Positions 54,300 through 63,241 of a stretch of DNA of 64,000 bases are shown in pieces (positions within the stretch are counted from its first letter, which is position 1; each line of letters opens with the position of its first letter). Location: assembly GCA_947489685.1 (NCBI GenBank), contig CANLEM010000002.1, positions 186,001 to 250,000 on the forward strand, given 5' to 3'. The notes under the pieces are model-generated. The model made no database searches. It had not been told where the DNA came from and worked only from the letters and a program-made list of their open reading frames with translations. The translations under genes and the position numbers were made by a program. The DNA comes from an uncultured Aquimarina sp. GTDB lineage: Bacteria > Bacteroidota > Bacteroidia > Flavobacteriales > Flavobacteriaceae.

Positions 54300-54834
54300 T
54301 CAGAATTTCAAAGTTTCTTAATTCCAGTCCAAAGTAGAAAAAATATAAATTATAATCTAGTAAAGTATACAATACTTTTTAATCAAAAAAATGAACACGT
54401 AATTCTTGCCAGATCTTACAAATTACTTTAGGGATGATACAAAAAAACCTAGCATTTCTGTGAGGCTTTACTTGGCCGGGAGAATCGGGCTCATATCGAA
54501 CTTTTTGACATCTGATTACAACCTAATTGTTAGGTTATCAGCTAATTTGCATAATAATGTGTCTAAATTTACTTAGATAAATTATTAGATTGCTATGATG
54601 ATATATTTCAAAGATTACTTGATAACTACTAAGGAAATTAATTCATCGTTTTATGAGACAGAAAAGTAGATTACAAAGGATAAAATTAGATATTGTTTTA
54701 TTTTCTATAATTAGATTAAGTCACTCTTAATAATAAACTTAGGAAAAAAATTCAAAAAAAGTTTTTGAAATCATTTTTTTATTACATTTGATTAAACAAT
54801 AATGCGTTTTATATAAAAAACGCATTGCCTAAAC
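54300..54834. other. Gene-free AT-rich region
   Basis: No gene was seen. At 54485-54495 TCGGGCTCATA matches the tRNA-Met anticodon arm in the opposite orientation to the other copies. It may be a chance match or a further rearranged remnant. Confidence 0.35.
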
Positions 54835-55000
54835 AAAATGGAATCTTTTTTCAGATTCGGGCATAGGAGCATAAAGAAGTCTACTCCGAAAGCTGCCCTA
54901 GGGATAGGGAACCGAATTCTCAGGCTGACTTCTAAAGTATATACTACACTTAGACTATTGGAACGAATACAGTTCGTGCCCTACACTATTTTTATTTTTC
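54835..55000 (+). ncRNA. Candidate structured leader RNA upstream of arginine decarboxylase
   Basis: The leader can form AGAAGTC (54875-54881) / GACTTCT (54927-54933) around a GC-richer core. ATTCGG (54855-54860) can pair with CCGAAT (54912-54917) or, exclusively, help form GAATC/GATTC (54841-54858). A hairpin ACGAA/TTCGT with a downstream T-rich stretch lies at 54963-54995. Mutually exclusive pairings next to a metabolic operon look like a riboswitch or attenuator. I could not match a known class. Confidence 0.4.
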
Positions 55001-55077
55001 GTGTATGAGATTAGATTGAAATTAATTGCTTTCGCAATTTCTTATGTATCAATTTCTAATTTTTCAAGCACATTATA

Positions 55078-56532
55078 ATGAAAACAAAATATATCGATTT
55101 GATCGAACAGACCTTCCATTTTCCACAGGAAGAGTTTTCGCTCCAGAATAACTTATTAGAGTTTCACGGCATTGATCTTATGAAATTGATTGCTCAATAT
55201 GGTGCGCCTTTAAAATTTACTTACCTACCCAAAATATCAGAAAACATTAATCGAGCAAAACACTGGTTTAACAAGGCTATTAAGTCAAATGATTATAAAG
55301 GAAATTACAACTATTGTTATTGTACCAAAAGCTCACATTTTCAACATGTATTAAGCGAAGCCCTTAAGAATGATATACATATAGAAACCTCTTCCGCTTT
55401 TGATATTGATATCGTTGAAAACTTAAAGATCCAAGGTAAGATTACCAATGACACATATGTTATTAGTAATGGCTTCAAACGTGACCAATATGTTCAAAAC
55501 ATTGCCAGATTGATTAATAATGGACACCACAATTGTATTCCTATCATTGATAATTACGAAGAACTTAATCTATTAAGCGATGTAATTAACGAAGATTTTC
55601 AGGTGGGTATACGTATTGCTTCTGAAGAAGAACCAAAGTTTGAGTTTTATACTTCTCGATTAGGAATTGGGTATCGTAATATTGTACCCTTTTATAATAA
55701 TCAGATCAAGAATAACCCAAAAGTGAAACTAAAGATGCTTCATTTCTTTATAAACACAGGTATTCGCGATACTGCTTACTATTGGAATGAATTACAAAAA
55801 TGTCTAAAAGTATATATAAGTCTTAAGAAAATATGCACATCATTAGATAGCTTAAATATAGGCGGAGGTTTCCCGATAAAAAACTCTTTGGCCTTTGATT
55901 ATGACTATCAGTATATAATCAATGAAATTATTAATCAAATCCAAATTTCCTGTGAAGAAGCACAGGTAGATGTTCCAAATATCTTTACAGAATTTGGCAG
56001 TTTTACAGTTGGTGAAAGTGGCGGGGCTATTTACGAAGTACTATATCAAAAACAGCAAAATGACCGTGAAAAATGGAATATGATCAATTCATCTTTCATT
56101 ACAACAATGCCAGATACATGGGCAATAAACAAACGTTTTGTGATGTTGCCCGTAAACAGATGGGATGATGAGTATGAACGCGTACTACTTGGTGGATTAA
56201 CCTGTGATAGTGATGATTATTACAATTCAGAACAACATATGAATGCCATATATCTACCAAAATACAAAAAAGACAAACCTTTATATATTGGTTTTTTCAA
56301 TACTGGTGCATATCAGGAAACCATAGGTGGTTTTGGTGGATTGCAACACTGCCTTATCCCGCAACCTAAACATATTTTGATAGATCGTGACGAGGCTGGA
56401 AATCTAACTACAGAAGTTTTTGCACCACAACAAACTTCAGAACAGTTACTATCTATTCTTGGATATCAAAAAACACCAAAAGAAGAAATTTTAGAATATT
56501 CACAAAAAGAAATAATTATAAACTCTAACTAA
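55078..56532 (+). CDS. speA: Arginine decarboxylase (PLP, alanine-racemase fold)
   Basis: The 484-residue protein has the fold-III PLP decarboxylase pattern of the SpeA group. The PLP lysine is in YCYCTKSSHFQHVLSEAL (about 83), then HIETSSAFDIDIV, SNGFKRDQYV, the glycine loop LNIGGGFPI and the C-terminal GGLTCDSDDYYN (active-site Cys and Asp). At 484 residues it is shorter than E. coli SpeA (about 660), as usual for Bacteroidota. It makes agmatine from arginine, the substrate of the next gene. Confidence 0.92.
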   Translation: MKTKYIDLIEQTFHFPQEEFSLQNNLLEFHGIDLMKLIAQYGAPLKFTYLPKISENINRAKHWFNKAIKSNDYKGNYNYCYCTKSSHFQHVLSEALKNDIHIETSSAFDIDIVENLKIQGKITNDTYVISNGFKRDQYVQNIARLINNGHHNCIPIIDNYEELNLLSDVINEDFQVGIRIASEEEPKFEFYTSRLGIGYRNIVPFYNNQIKNNPKVKLKMLHFFINTGIRDTAYYWNELQKCLKVYISLKKICTSLDSLNIGGGFPIKNSLAFDYDYQYIINEIINQIQISCEEAQVDVPNIFTEFGSFTVGESGGAIYEVLYQKQQNDREKWNMINSSFITTMPDTWAINKRFVMLPVNRWDDEYERVLLGGLTCDSDDYYNSEQHMNAIYLPKYKKDKPLYIGFFNTGAYQETIGGFGGLQHCLIPQPKHILIDRDEAGNLTTEVFAPQQTSEQLLSILGYQKTPKEEILEYSQKEIIINSN

Positions 56533-56562
56533 CCAAAATCATTAAATCCAAACATTTTTAAA

Positions 56563-57510
56563 ATGGAAACTAAGAAAACATATGCCGGAATTCCAGAAAA
56601 ATACGCTGGCTATGACAAATCAAAAGTAGTATTGATCCCTGTTCCTTATGATGGAACTAGTACATGGGGCAAAGGAGCAGACAAAGGCCCTGAAGCATTT
56701 TTACACGCTTCAGAGAATATGGAGCTTTATGATATAGAAACGGAGAGCGAAGTATACAAACAAGGTATTTATCTATCTCAACCTATTGACGAAAAAAGCT
56801 CACCAAACGCAATGGTTACGGCTGTGCACGATACTGTAAAAACCAATATTAAACGCAACAAGTTTGTTACGCTTTTTGGTGGGGAGCATTCTATTTCTAT
56901 AGGAGCTATACGTGCTTTTGATGAATGTTTCAATGATTTAACAGTAGTACAAATAGATGCCCACGCTGATTTAAGAAAAGAATATGAAGGTTCTAAGTAC
57001 AATCACGCTTGTGCACTTTATGAGGCTAATCAAAATACCAATCTTATTCAAGTTGGGATTCGCAGTATGGATGCTTCTGAAAAACTTGTAATGAATGAAG
57101 AAAATGTCTTTTTCGCTCATGAAATGGCAACCGATGATTATTGGATGGACAATGCAATCGAATTAATGACAGATACGATCTATATCACTTTTGACCTTGA
57201 TGCTTTAGACCCTTCTATTTTACCTTCTACCGGAACACCAGAACCGGGAGGGTTATTATGGTATGAAACCCTTGAATTTCTTAAGAAAATATTTGAAGAA
57301 AAAAATGTAGTAGGATTCGATATTGTAGAATTATGCCCAAATAAGAATGATAAATCTTCTGATTTTGCTGCTGCCAAATTATACTATAAAATGTTGAGTT
57401 ACAAATTTACTGAACAAGATGTTGATGACGCAAATGAAAATTTATATGCTCTTAAAGGCAATGATAAAACTAACCACTTAAAATTTTCTGACGATGAATA
57501 CGAAGGATAA
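56563..57510 (+). CDS. speB: Agmatinase-type ureohydrolase
   Basis: The 315-residue ureohydrolase has all manganese ligands visible: GGEHSIS (His), DAHADLR (Asp, His, Asp) and FDLDALDPS (Asp, Asp). Its place directly after arginine decarboxylase assigns agmatine as substrate, giving putrescine and urea. Its last 17 bases overlap the next gene. Confidence 0.93.
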   Translation: METKKTYAGIPEKYAGYDKSKVVLIPVPYDGTSTWGKGADKGPEAFLHASENMELYDIETESEVYKQGIYLSQPIDEKSSPNAMVTAVHDTVKTNIKRNKFVTLFGGEHSISIGAIRAFDECFNDLTVVQIDAHADLRKEYEGSKYNHACALYEANQNTNLIQVGIRSMDASEKLVMNEENVFFAHEMATDDYWMDNAIELMTDTIYITFDLDALDPSILPSTGTPEPGGLLWYETLEFLKKIFEEKNVVGFDIVELCPNKNDKSSDFAAAKLYYKMLSYKFTEQDVDDANENLYALKGNDKTNHLKFSDDEYEG

Positions 57511-58474
57511 AGGAGCGATCTCGCAATTTATAGAGAAGCACTATCTTCATTTTAATGCTGCCTCTGTAGTAGATGCAGCACAAACATATGAAGCTAAAAT
57601 TAATAATGGTTCAAAAATGTTAGTATCTCTAGCTGGAGCAATGAGTACTGCCGAGTTAGGTAAGATTTTTGCAGAAATCATACGTCAAAACAAAGTGCAT
57701 ATTATCTCTTGTACAGGTGCAAATTTGGAAGAAGATATTATGAACTTGGTAGCACATAGTCATTATAAACGTGTGCCAAATTATCGTGATTTAACCCCAA
57801 AACAAGAGTGGGATTTATTAGAACAAGGGTTAAATCGAGTTACAGATACGTGTATCCCAGAAGAAGAAGCTTTTAGAAGATTACAGCAACATATTTTTAA
57901 GATCTGGAAAGATGCCGAAGAAAAAGGAGAGCGATATTTTCCACACGAGTTTATGTACAAAATGTTGTTATCTGGTGTATTAGAACAGTACTATGAAATT
58001 GACATTAAGGATAGTTGGATGTACGCTGCGGCAAAAGCCAATTTGCCAATGGTAGTCCCAGGATGGGAAGATAGTACAATGGGAAACATCTTTGCTAGCT
58101 ATGTATTGAAAGGAGAGCTTAAAGCCAGTACCATGAAATCCGGAATCGAGTATATGACCTTTCTTGCAGATTGGTATACCGATAATTCTGAAAACGGTAT
58201 TGGATTTTTCCAGATAGGTGGTGGTATTGCAGGAGATTTTCCTATTTGTGTTGTACCAATGTTATATCAGGATATGGAGCGTATAGATACTCCATTCTGG
58301 AATTATTTCTGTCAGATAAGTGACTCAACAACAAGTTATGGATCTTATTCTGGAGCGGTACCTAATGAAAAAATCACTTGGGGCAAGTTAGATATTGATA
58401 CCCCAAAGTTCATTATAGAGTCAGATGCTACTATTGTAGCGCCATTAATATTTGCCTACTTATTAGATATGTAA
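57494..58474 (+). CDS. Deoxyhypusine synthase-family protein (probable homospermidine-type)
   Basis: The 326-residue protein has the NAD-binding fold of the deoxyhypusine synthase family: VSLAGAMSTAELGKIFAEII, ISCTGANLEEDIMNLVAHSH, QIGGGIAGDFPICVVPML and the lysine region ITWGKLDID, matching the catalytic Lys of the eukaryotic enzyme. Bacteria lack eIF5A, so the family is thought to make homospermidine or modify polyamines. The overlap with agmatinase ties it to putrescine. Confidence 0.9.
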   Translation: MNTKDKGAISQFIEKHYLHFNAASVVDAAQTYEAKINNGSKMLVSLAGAMSTAELGKIFAEIIRQNKVHIISCTGANLEEDIMNLVAHSHYKRVPNYRDLTPKQEWDLLEQGLNRVTDTCIPEEEAFRRLQQHIFKIWKDAEEKGERYFPHEFMYKMLLSGVLEQYYEIDIKDSWMYAAAKANLPMVVPGWEDSTMGNIFASYVLKGELKASTMKSGIEYMTFLADWYTDNSENGIGFFQIGGGIAGDFPICVVPMLYQDMERIDTPFWNYFCQISDSTTSYGSYSGAVPNEKITWGKLDIDTPKFIIESDATIVAPLIFAYLLDM

Positions 58475-58479
58475 TAGAT

Positions 58480-58776
58480 ATGAAAACTTCAAAAAACAAC
58501 CATTTAAAAAAAGTTATTGTTGACTTCAAAAAGTTAAATAATAAAATTTTGGATTTACTTGTAGTGAAATATCCTGATGGATATGATGATGAAGATATCA
58601 TTACGTTTAGAAATGCACAAAATGAAATAGTAGAATGTGTAGAAGTAAAAACTGAAGATACTTTATATCTTGTAAAAGTAAGTAAACGCCTTGTCACTGC
58701 TATGGAGGATTATAATGTCGATGAAGATAACGTTAATAATGATGACTTAGATGTAAACGAATTAGAAGATAAATGA
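58480..58776 (+). CDS. Conserved flavobacterial small acidic protein
   Basis: The 98-residue protein has a basic N-terminus and the central motif VKYPDGYDDEDIITFRNAQN then VECVEVKTEDTLYLVKVSKR, which I recognise as a conserved small flavobacterial protein usually encoded beside the deoxyhypusine synthase-family gene. The tail is Asp/Asn-rich. Function unknown. It overlaps the next start by four bases. Confidence 0.7.
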   Translation: MKTSKNNHLKKVIVDFKKLNNKILDLLVVKYPDGYDDEDIITFRNAQNEIVECVEVKTEDTLYLVKVSKRLVTAMEDYNVDEDNVNNDDLDVNELEDK

Positions 58777-59561
58777 AAACAAACGCCTTTGCGCTACAAA
58801 TTGCAGAAAGTATAGATATAGATACCTGCAAAAATCACTTTAAACAAACACTTCTATTTTCTAATAGTGATGAATTGTTTTTCGATTTTGAAAACCAGAG
58901 GTATGCTTATATTTTTAAATATGGTATTATTTGTGTTTTCAATTTCGCTCCAAACGAAATGGATCAGCTGAGGCAACAATTATTTGAATTTACCACAAAT
59001 GCAAAGCTTATAGATAGTTCTTTAACCGAATCTATTGACATAATTACAGATGCCGAATCCTTTAGTGTAGATGTTGATGCAGTTCATCTAGCAGATAATA
59101 ATATTGAAAAAATACGTTTGATAATGCTCAATGCATCTCAATCTATAATATTAGACTATTATTTGAGTATTGCAGAGCAACTAATTGAAGACACAGTACA
59201 ATACACTAATTTTATAGAGACAAGAGGGACAAGACTATATACAGATGATAAAAAACATAAACATTTCGTTGAAAAGGTTTTAAATTCCAAAAATAAGATT
59301 TCTGAAAATCTTTACATATTTGATTCTCCTAGTGCAGTTTCGGATGATGAAATGCTTACTAAGCTAAATACTGAACTTAAGAAAAAATTTGAGATAAATG
59401 ATAAGCATAAAACTATAAGCCAGAAGCTAAACATTGTAAAAGAAAACCTAGAATTCTTTAAGCATATTATAGTACATAGGAAAAATAGTAAACTTAAGTG
59501 GATTATTATAATTTTAATAATTTTTGGTATAATAGGTGTGCTTTGGAATCAATCCTATTAA
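58773..59561 (+). CDS. RMD1/DUF155 family membrane protein
   Basis: The 262-residue protein has an N-terminal domain with FENQRYAYIFKYGIICVFNF (about 39-58), a central helical part (NASQSIILDYYLSIAEQLIE) and a single C-terminal membrane helix (LKWIIIILIIFGIIGVLW) followed by a few residues. This matches DUF155/RMD1 proteins, whose eukaryotic members sit in mitochondrial membranes. The molecular role in bacteria is unknown. Confidence 0.8.
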   Translation: MKTNAFALQIAESIDIDTCKNHFKQTLLFSNSDELFFDFENQRYAYIFKYGIICVFNFAPNEMDQLRQQLFEFTTNAKLIDSSLTESIDIITDAESFSVDVDAVHLADNNIEKIRLIMLNASQSIILDYYLSIAEQLIEDTVQYTNFIETRGTRLYTDDKKHKHFVEKVLNSKNKISENLYIFDSPSAVSDDEMLTKLNTELKKKFEINDKHKTISQKLNIVKENLEFFKHIIVHRKNSKLKWIIIILIIFGIIGVLWNQSY

Positions 59562-59735
59562 ACATATATACGCCTTTATAAAGGAAAAGTCGGATCTTAA
59601 AATTGCATTGGACATGATTCTTTGGCTAAATTTACAATGAATTGACAAGAGAATTACTTAATAGCTTTCAATAGAGCGAAATCCCAATTTTTGAAAAGAG
59701 AAAATTTGGTTTTTTTAATTACGAAAAAAAGAATT

Positions 59736-60782
59736 ATGAAAATAAAAATATGCTTTATCATGTACCCTTGGGAAGAAGTACGTCCATCACAAGATTCTAC
59801 ACTCAGAATTATACATGAAGCAGTTAAAAGAGGCCATGATGTTTCAATTACGGATCCGTCTAACTTGACTATTAGACATAGTATCACCCTTAGTTTGTGT
59901 AAGAACATATCACTAGGAGAAAAACTCACTAAAAGCATGACTGCATTTTATAAGACAGTAACATTTAAGTCTAAAATGAGAGAGTTGAGCGAGTTTGATG
60001 TAATATTTATGCGTGACAACCCTCCATTGAATGGGTTGGTTCTGAATTTCTTGGATTCCATAAAAGATGATGTTTTTATTATCAATGCAATTGATGGATT
60101 AAGAGAGGCTAATAATAAGATTTATACTGCCGCCTACTTCGACCCTGATCATGAGATTATACCTGCTACATATGTTTCTAAAAACATTGATTATCTCTTA
60201 CACATAATCAAAGAATCAGAGAATGACAAGATGATTATGAAGCCATTGGATGGTTATGGAGGTAGTGGCGTTATCATTATTGAAAGGGCTGCAATGCAAA
60301 ATATCCGTTCTTTATTAGACTTTTATATTAATCATGGCAAGGATCACTCCAACTATGTAATTCTTCAAGAATACGTAGAAGGTGCTGAAGAGGGAGATGT
60401 TCGAATTTTGATGTTAAATGGAGAGCCTATTGGAGCATTAAGAAGGAGACCTATCCAAGGTGATGTAAGGTCTAATATTTCAGCTGGAGGAGCAGTCGAA
60501 AAATATAAATTAACAAAAGCAGACAAAATATTGTGCAGGGAGATTGGAAAAAAATTGGTTAGAGATGGTATTTACTTTGCTGGTCTTGATTTAATTAATG
60601 GTAAATTGATCGAAGTCAATGTAATGAGTCCAGGTACAATTACGGACATAAACAGGCTTAATAAAGTTAGATTGCAAGAAAAGATTTTAGGCTATTTGGA
60701 AAAAGTAGTAGGAAGTAGAAACGAATTAAAAGAAGAATTTAGACCTGAAACCCTATTAGAAAATGCAGCAATTAAAGGTTAG
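59736..60782 (+). CDS. ATP-grasp ligase (GshB/RimK-like)
   Basis: The start is placed at ATG 59736, where the GshB-like N-terminus begins (MKIKICFIMYPWEEVRPSQD); 15 further codons are open upstream. The 348-residue protein has the ATP-grasp core: MIMKPLDGYGGSGVIII (glycine loop), VILQEYVEGAEEGDVRILML, GALRRRPIQGDVRSNISAGG and the metal-binding LIEVNVMSPG. It joins an amino group to a carboxylate with ATP; substrates are unknown. The stop overlaps the next gene by 20 bases, a fused amidohydrolase-metallopeptidase. Separate genes of these three types commonly cluster in Proteobacteria. Confidence 0.88.
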   Translation: MKIKICFIMYPWEEVRPSQDSTLRIIHEAVKRGHDVSITDPSNLTIRHSITLSLCKNISLGEKLTKSMTAFYKTVTFKSKMRELSEFDVIFMRDNPPLNGLVLNFLDSIKDDVFIINAIDGLREANNKIYTAAYFDPDHEIIPATYVSKNIDYLLHIIKESENDKMIMKPLDGYGGSGVIIIERAAMQNIRSLLDFYINHGKDHSNYVILQEYVEGAEEGDVRILMLNGEPIGALRRRPIQGDVRSNISAGGAVEKYKLTKADKILCREIGKKLVRDGIYFAGLDLINGKLIEVNVMSPGTITDINRLNKVRLQEKILGYLEKVVGSRNELKEEFRPETLLENAAIKG

Positions 60783-62766
60783 TGAAATAATTAAGCTTAT
60801 AGAGCAAAAGAAGACCTTTGAAGCTAAAGCTTCGGATAATTCTTTCAGTATAAAAATCAATAAGTATGTACCCTATTGCTGTACGGCCATTCATGATGGC
60901 GGTAACCTTCGAGATCGGTTAAAAAACAAAATTGCCATCGATGATTATAACCGATGGTATGAAGAAGATCCACATACTGGTGAATTTATAGACTCTTTAC
61001 CTATTACATTAGTTGGATTGGACTCCCGTTTTGAGTATGACCTCAATAGAAAGCCAGAAGATTGCATCTATGATGAAGCATGGGGCAAAAAAGTATGGAA
61101 ACGTCCTCTTACGCCTGCAGAAAAACAAGCAAGCCTTCAAAAACATCATAATTTTTACAAAGTCGTCCATGCATTGATTCAGAAGCTAGAAGAGCTGTAT
61201 GACTCTTGCATCGTTTATGATTTACACTCTTATAATTACCAACGTTGGGATAGAATTGTGCCACTTTTTAATATAGGTACAGAGCGCATTGATAGTTCGA
61301 AATATGAAAAATTTATTGAAAACTGGGTAACCGAATTAAGTGCTATTTCGTTAACAGGTATAGAGAATCAGACGACAATCAATGATGTTTTCTTTGGTAG
61401 AGGTTATAATCTTGAATTTATTACCCAGAACTTTTCCAATACACTTGTGCTGGCTACGGAAATTAAAAAAGTCTATAGTAATGAATTAACAGGTGAAGAT
61501 TATCCTAAATTGATACGAGAACTACAGCAAAAACTAAAACGAGCTATTCTCAACAATGCACAGTATTTCAGTGAAGAAAACACCAATTGGAGATCCAAAA
61601 ACAGCGTGCATTTATTAGATAAGAAAACCGATCCAGCTATTGTTTCTGTAGATAAGAAGCTTTTCAAATTATTGAAAGGATTTGAATTATTAGCTTATGT
61701 CAACCCAATAAATACGAACTCTGAACAAAAGCGGTTTATTAAAAATAAATACGCTAAACCTCCTAAGTTCAAATATGCACCCATTAAGATTAATCCATTC
61801 GAGCTAAAACAGCAATTAAGCACACTAAGAACACAAGATATATCAGATGTTTCTATTCGTCAATTATACGAATCTGTAATCAATAGTTACTTTGATAAGA
61901 TTGATCTATTATCAGCACTAGGTACAAAGAAGTTTTTATACAACTCCCTCCGATATTTCGGAAGACCAAGTAAGAAAGACTTAACCAATGCTCAATATAT
62001 TCTTCACTTGCCATCTATCCCTAGTGAACCAAAAAGAGTACCATTTCTATCGATGGATGAGGCCATTGGTTCATTTAGAAATGCACTAGATGAGTACGGA
62101 ATCGATTGTAAAATCGAACTGAGTAAGCGAGTGATTTCTCAAGTAATGGTACTCAACTCAAAAAAGACAATTTTAATTCGACCTGATGCAAAATTCACAA
62201 GAAAAGAAGCCAATGCACTCATAGAGCATGAAATCGGCGTACACATGGTGACTACACAAAATTCTTCAGATGAGAAACTGAATATTTTCAATCTTGGTCT
62301 GCCAATGAATACCATGACTCAAGAAGGATTAGCAATTCTATCAGAATACCTGAGTGGAAACATTACCTTGAAAAGACTAAAAAAGATAGCATTCAGAGTA
62401 GTTATTACTGATATGATGTGTAATGGAGCTAATTTCATGGAATGCTTTAATTTCCTAGTTAATCAACATAGTGTTTCAACAAATGATGCATACATCATCG
62501 TGACAAGGATTTTTAGAGGTGGTGGATTTACCAAAGACTATCTATACCTAAGTGGATTTGAGAAAATATTGAAACTATGGAAAGTAGATGTAAATCTTTC
62601 TCCGCTATTGGTTGGTAAAACCTCTATGGACTTCTACAATACCATCAATGAAATGATAGAAAGAGAAATTATAGCAAAACCAAAACACATAACGAAAAGT
62701 TTTAAAGACCCTTTTGGCTATCAAAACAATGAGATTTATGAGTACATCATTAGTGGACTAGGTTAG
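60763..62766 (+). CDS. Fusion: N-formylglutamate amidohydrolase-like + DUF1704 QEGLA metallopeptidase
   Basis: The 667-residue protein has an N-terminal N-formylglutamate amidohydrolase-like domain (about 20-250; VPYCCTAIHDGGNLRDRLKN, SCIVYDLHSYNYQR). A DUF1704 domain (about 310-660) carries the zinc site HEIGVH (489-494) and the family motif TQEGLAILSEYLSG (about 519-532). DUF1704 is related to the MATCAP tubulin tyrosine carboxypeptidases. The domain pair plus the upstream ATP-grasp ligase suggests making and removing an amide-linked modification or a peptide-like metabolite. This is inference. Confidence 0.85.
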   Translation: MQQLKVSEIIKLIEQKKTFEAKASDNSFSIKINKYVPYCCTAIHDGGNLRDRLKNKIAIDDYNRWYEEDPHTGEFIDSLPITLVGLDSRFEYDLNRKPEDCIYDEAWGKKVWKRPLTPAEKQASLQKHHNFYKVVHALIQKLEELYDSCIVYDLHSYNYQRWDRIVPLFNIGTERIDSSKYEKFIENWVTELSAISLTGIENQTTINDVFFGRGYNLEFITQNFSNTLVLATEIKKVYSNELTGEDYPKLIRELQQKLKRAILNNAQYFSEENTNWRSKNSVHLLDKKTDPAIVSVDKKLFKLLKGFELLAYVNPINTNSEQKRFIKNKYAKPPKFKYAPIKINPFELKQQLSTLRTQDISDVSIRQLYESVINSYFDKIDLLSALGTKKFLYNSLRYFGRPSKKDLTNAQYILHLPSIPSEPKRVPFLSMDEAIGSFRNALDEYGIDCKIELSKRVISQVMVLNSKKTILIRPDAKFTRKEANALIEHEIGVHMVTTQNSSDEKLNIFNLGLPMNTMTQEGLAILSEYLSGNITLKRLKKIAFRVVITDMMCNGANFMECFNFLVNQHSVSTNDAYIIVTRIFRGGGFTKDYLYLSGFEKILKLWKVDVNLSPLLVGKTSMDFYNTINEMIEREIIAKPKHITKSFKDPFGYQNNEIYEYIISGLG

Positions 62767-63140
62767 TACTTAGCAAGTACTGAAAAGTTAATTAATAAAT
62801 CTATAAACAAACCAAAGTATACTTAAAGAATACAAATTGAAACTATCGAATTAACTGAGAATATATTGGAAGTTTGTCTTACAAATCCAATATTTCCATA
62901 GTTACTACCTAATAAGCATAAAAACATTCAAAATTTGTCTGTAAAAATAATTTTCAGAGTCATCTCGGGTACTTCACCCGAAGGACACAATTTTTATAAA
63001 TAAAAGTATTGATTAATTTCAAAGTCTAAATTTCATTCAAAACATTAACTATCAATTGTTTATAGTAAAAATACTAACTCCAACTACTGAACCTGTTTAT
63101 AGAGAAAAATCTCTCTCATTGGACTTTTTTAATAAAAACT
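62767..63140. other. Gene-free region left of the tRNA
   Basis: No gene. A small hairpin (TCGGGT / ACCCGA, 62965-62981) is followed by AGGACACAATTTTTA and could end the operon. Its CCCGAAGGAC plus AATTT run also appears at 17912. Confidence 0.45.
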
Positions 63141-63160
63141 GTACGTAAATGCTGTACGTA
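63141..63160. repeat. GTACGTA arm-type repeats, left of intact tRNA
   Basis: GTACGTA at 63141 and 63154, the same motif as the block at 54218-54285. They would be the right-end arms of the 9-kb element. Confidence 0.5.
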
Positions 63161-63210
63161 AACCTAAAAAATTGAAGGTTTTCAAGAAGAAAAAACCACT
63201 AAAAACAAAA

Positions 63211-63237
63211 ATAACCTCTTGAAAATCAAGAGGTTAT
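63211..63237 (-). terminator. Terminator of tRNA-Met gene
   Basis: A 12-bp perfect stem (ATAACCTCTTGA / TCAAGAGGTTAT) followed by TTTTTG on the minus strand, starting four bases from the tRNA 3' end. Confidence 0.85.
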
Positions 63238-63241
63238 CTAG

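Noticed and set aside
54835..55000. Glycine riboswitch, guanidine riboswitch or TPP riboswitch
   Set aside because: Fragments such as CTCAGGC are suggestive, but spacing and conserved cores of these classes are not met.
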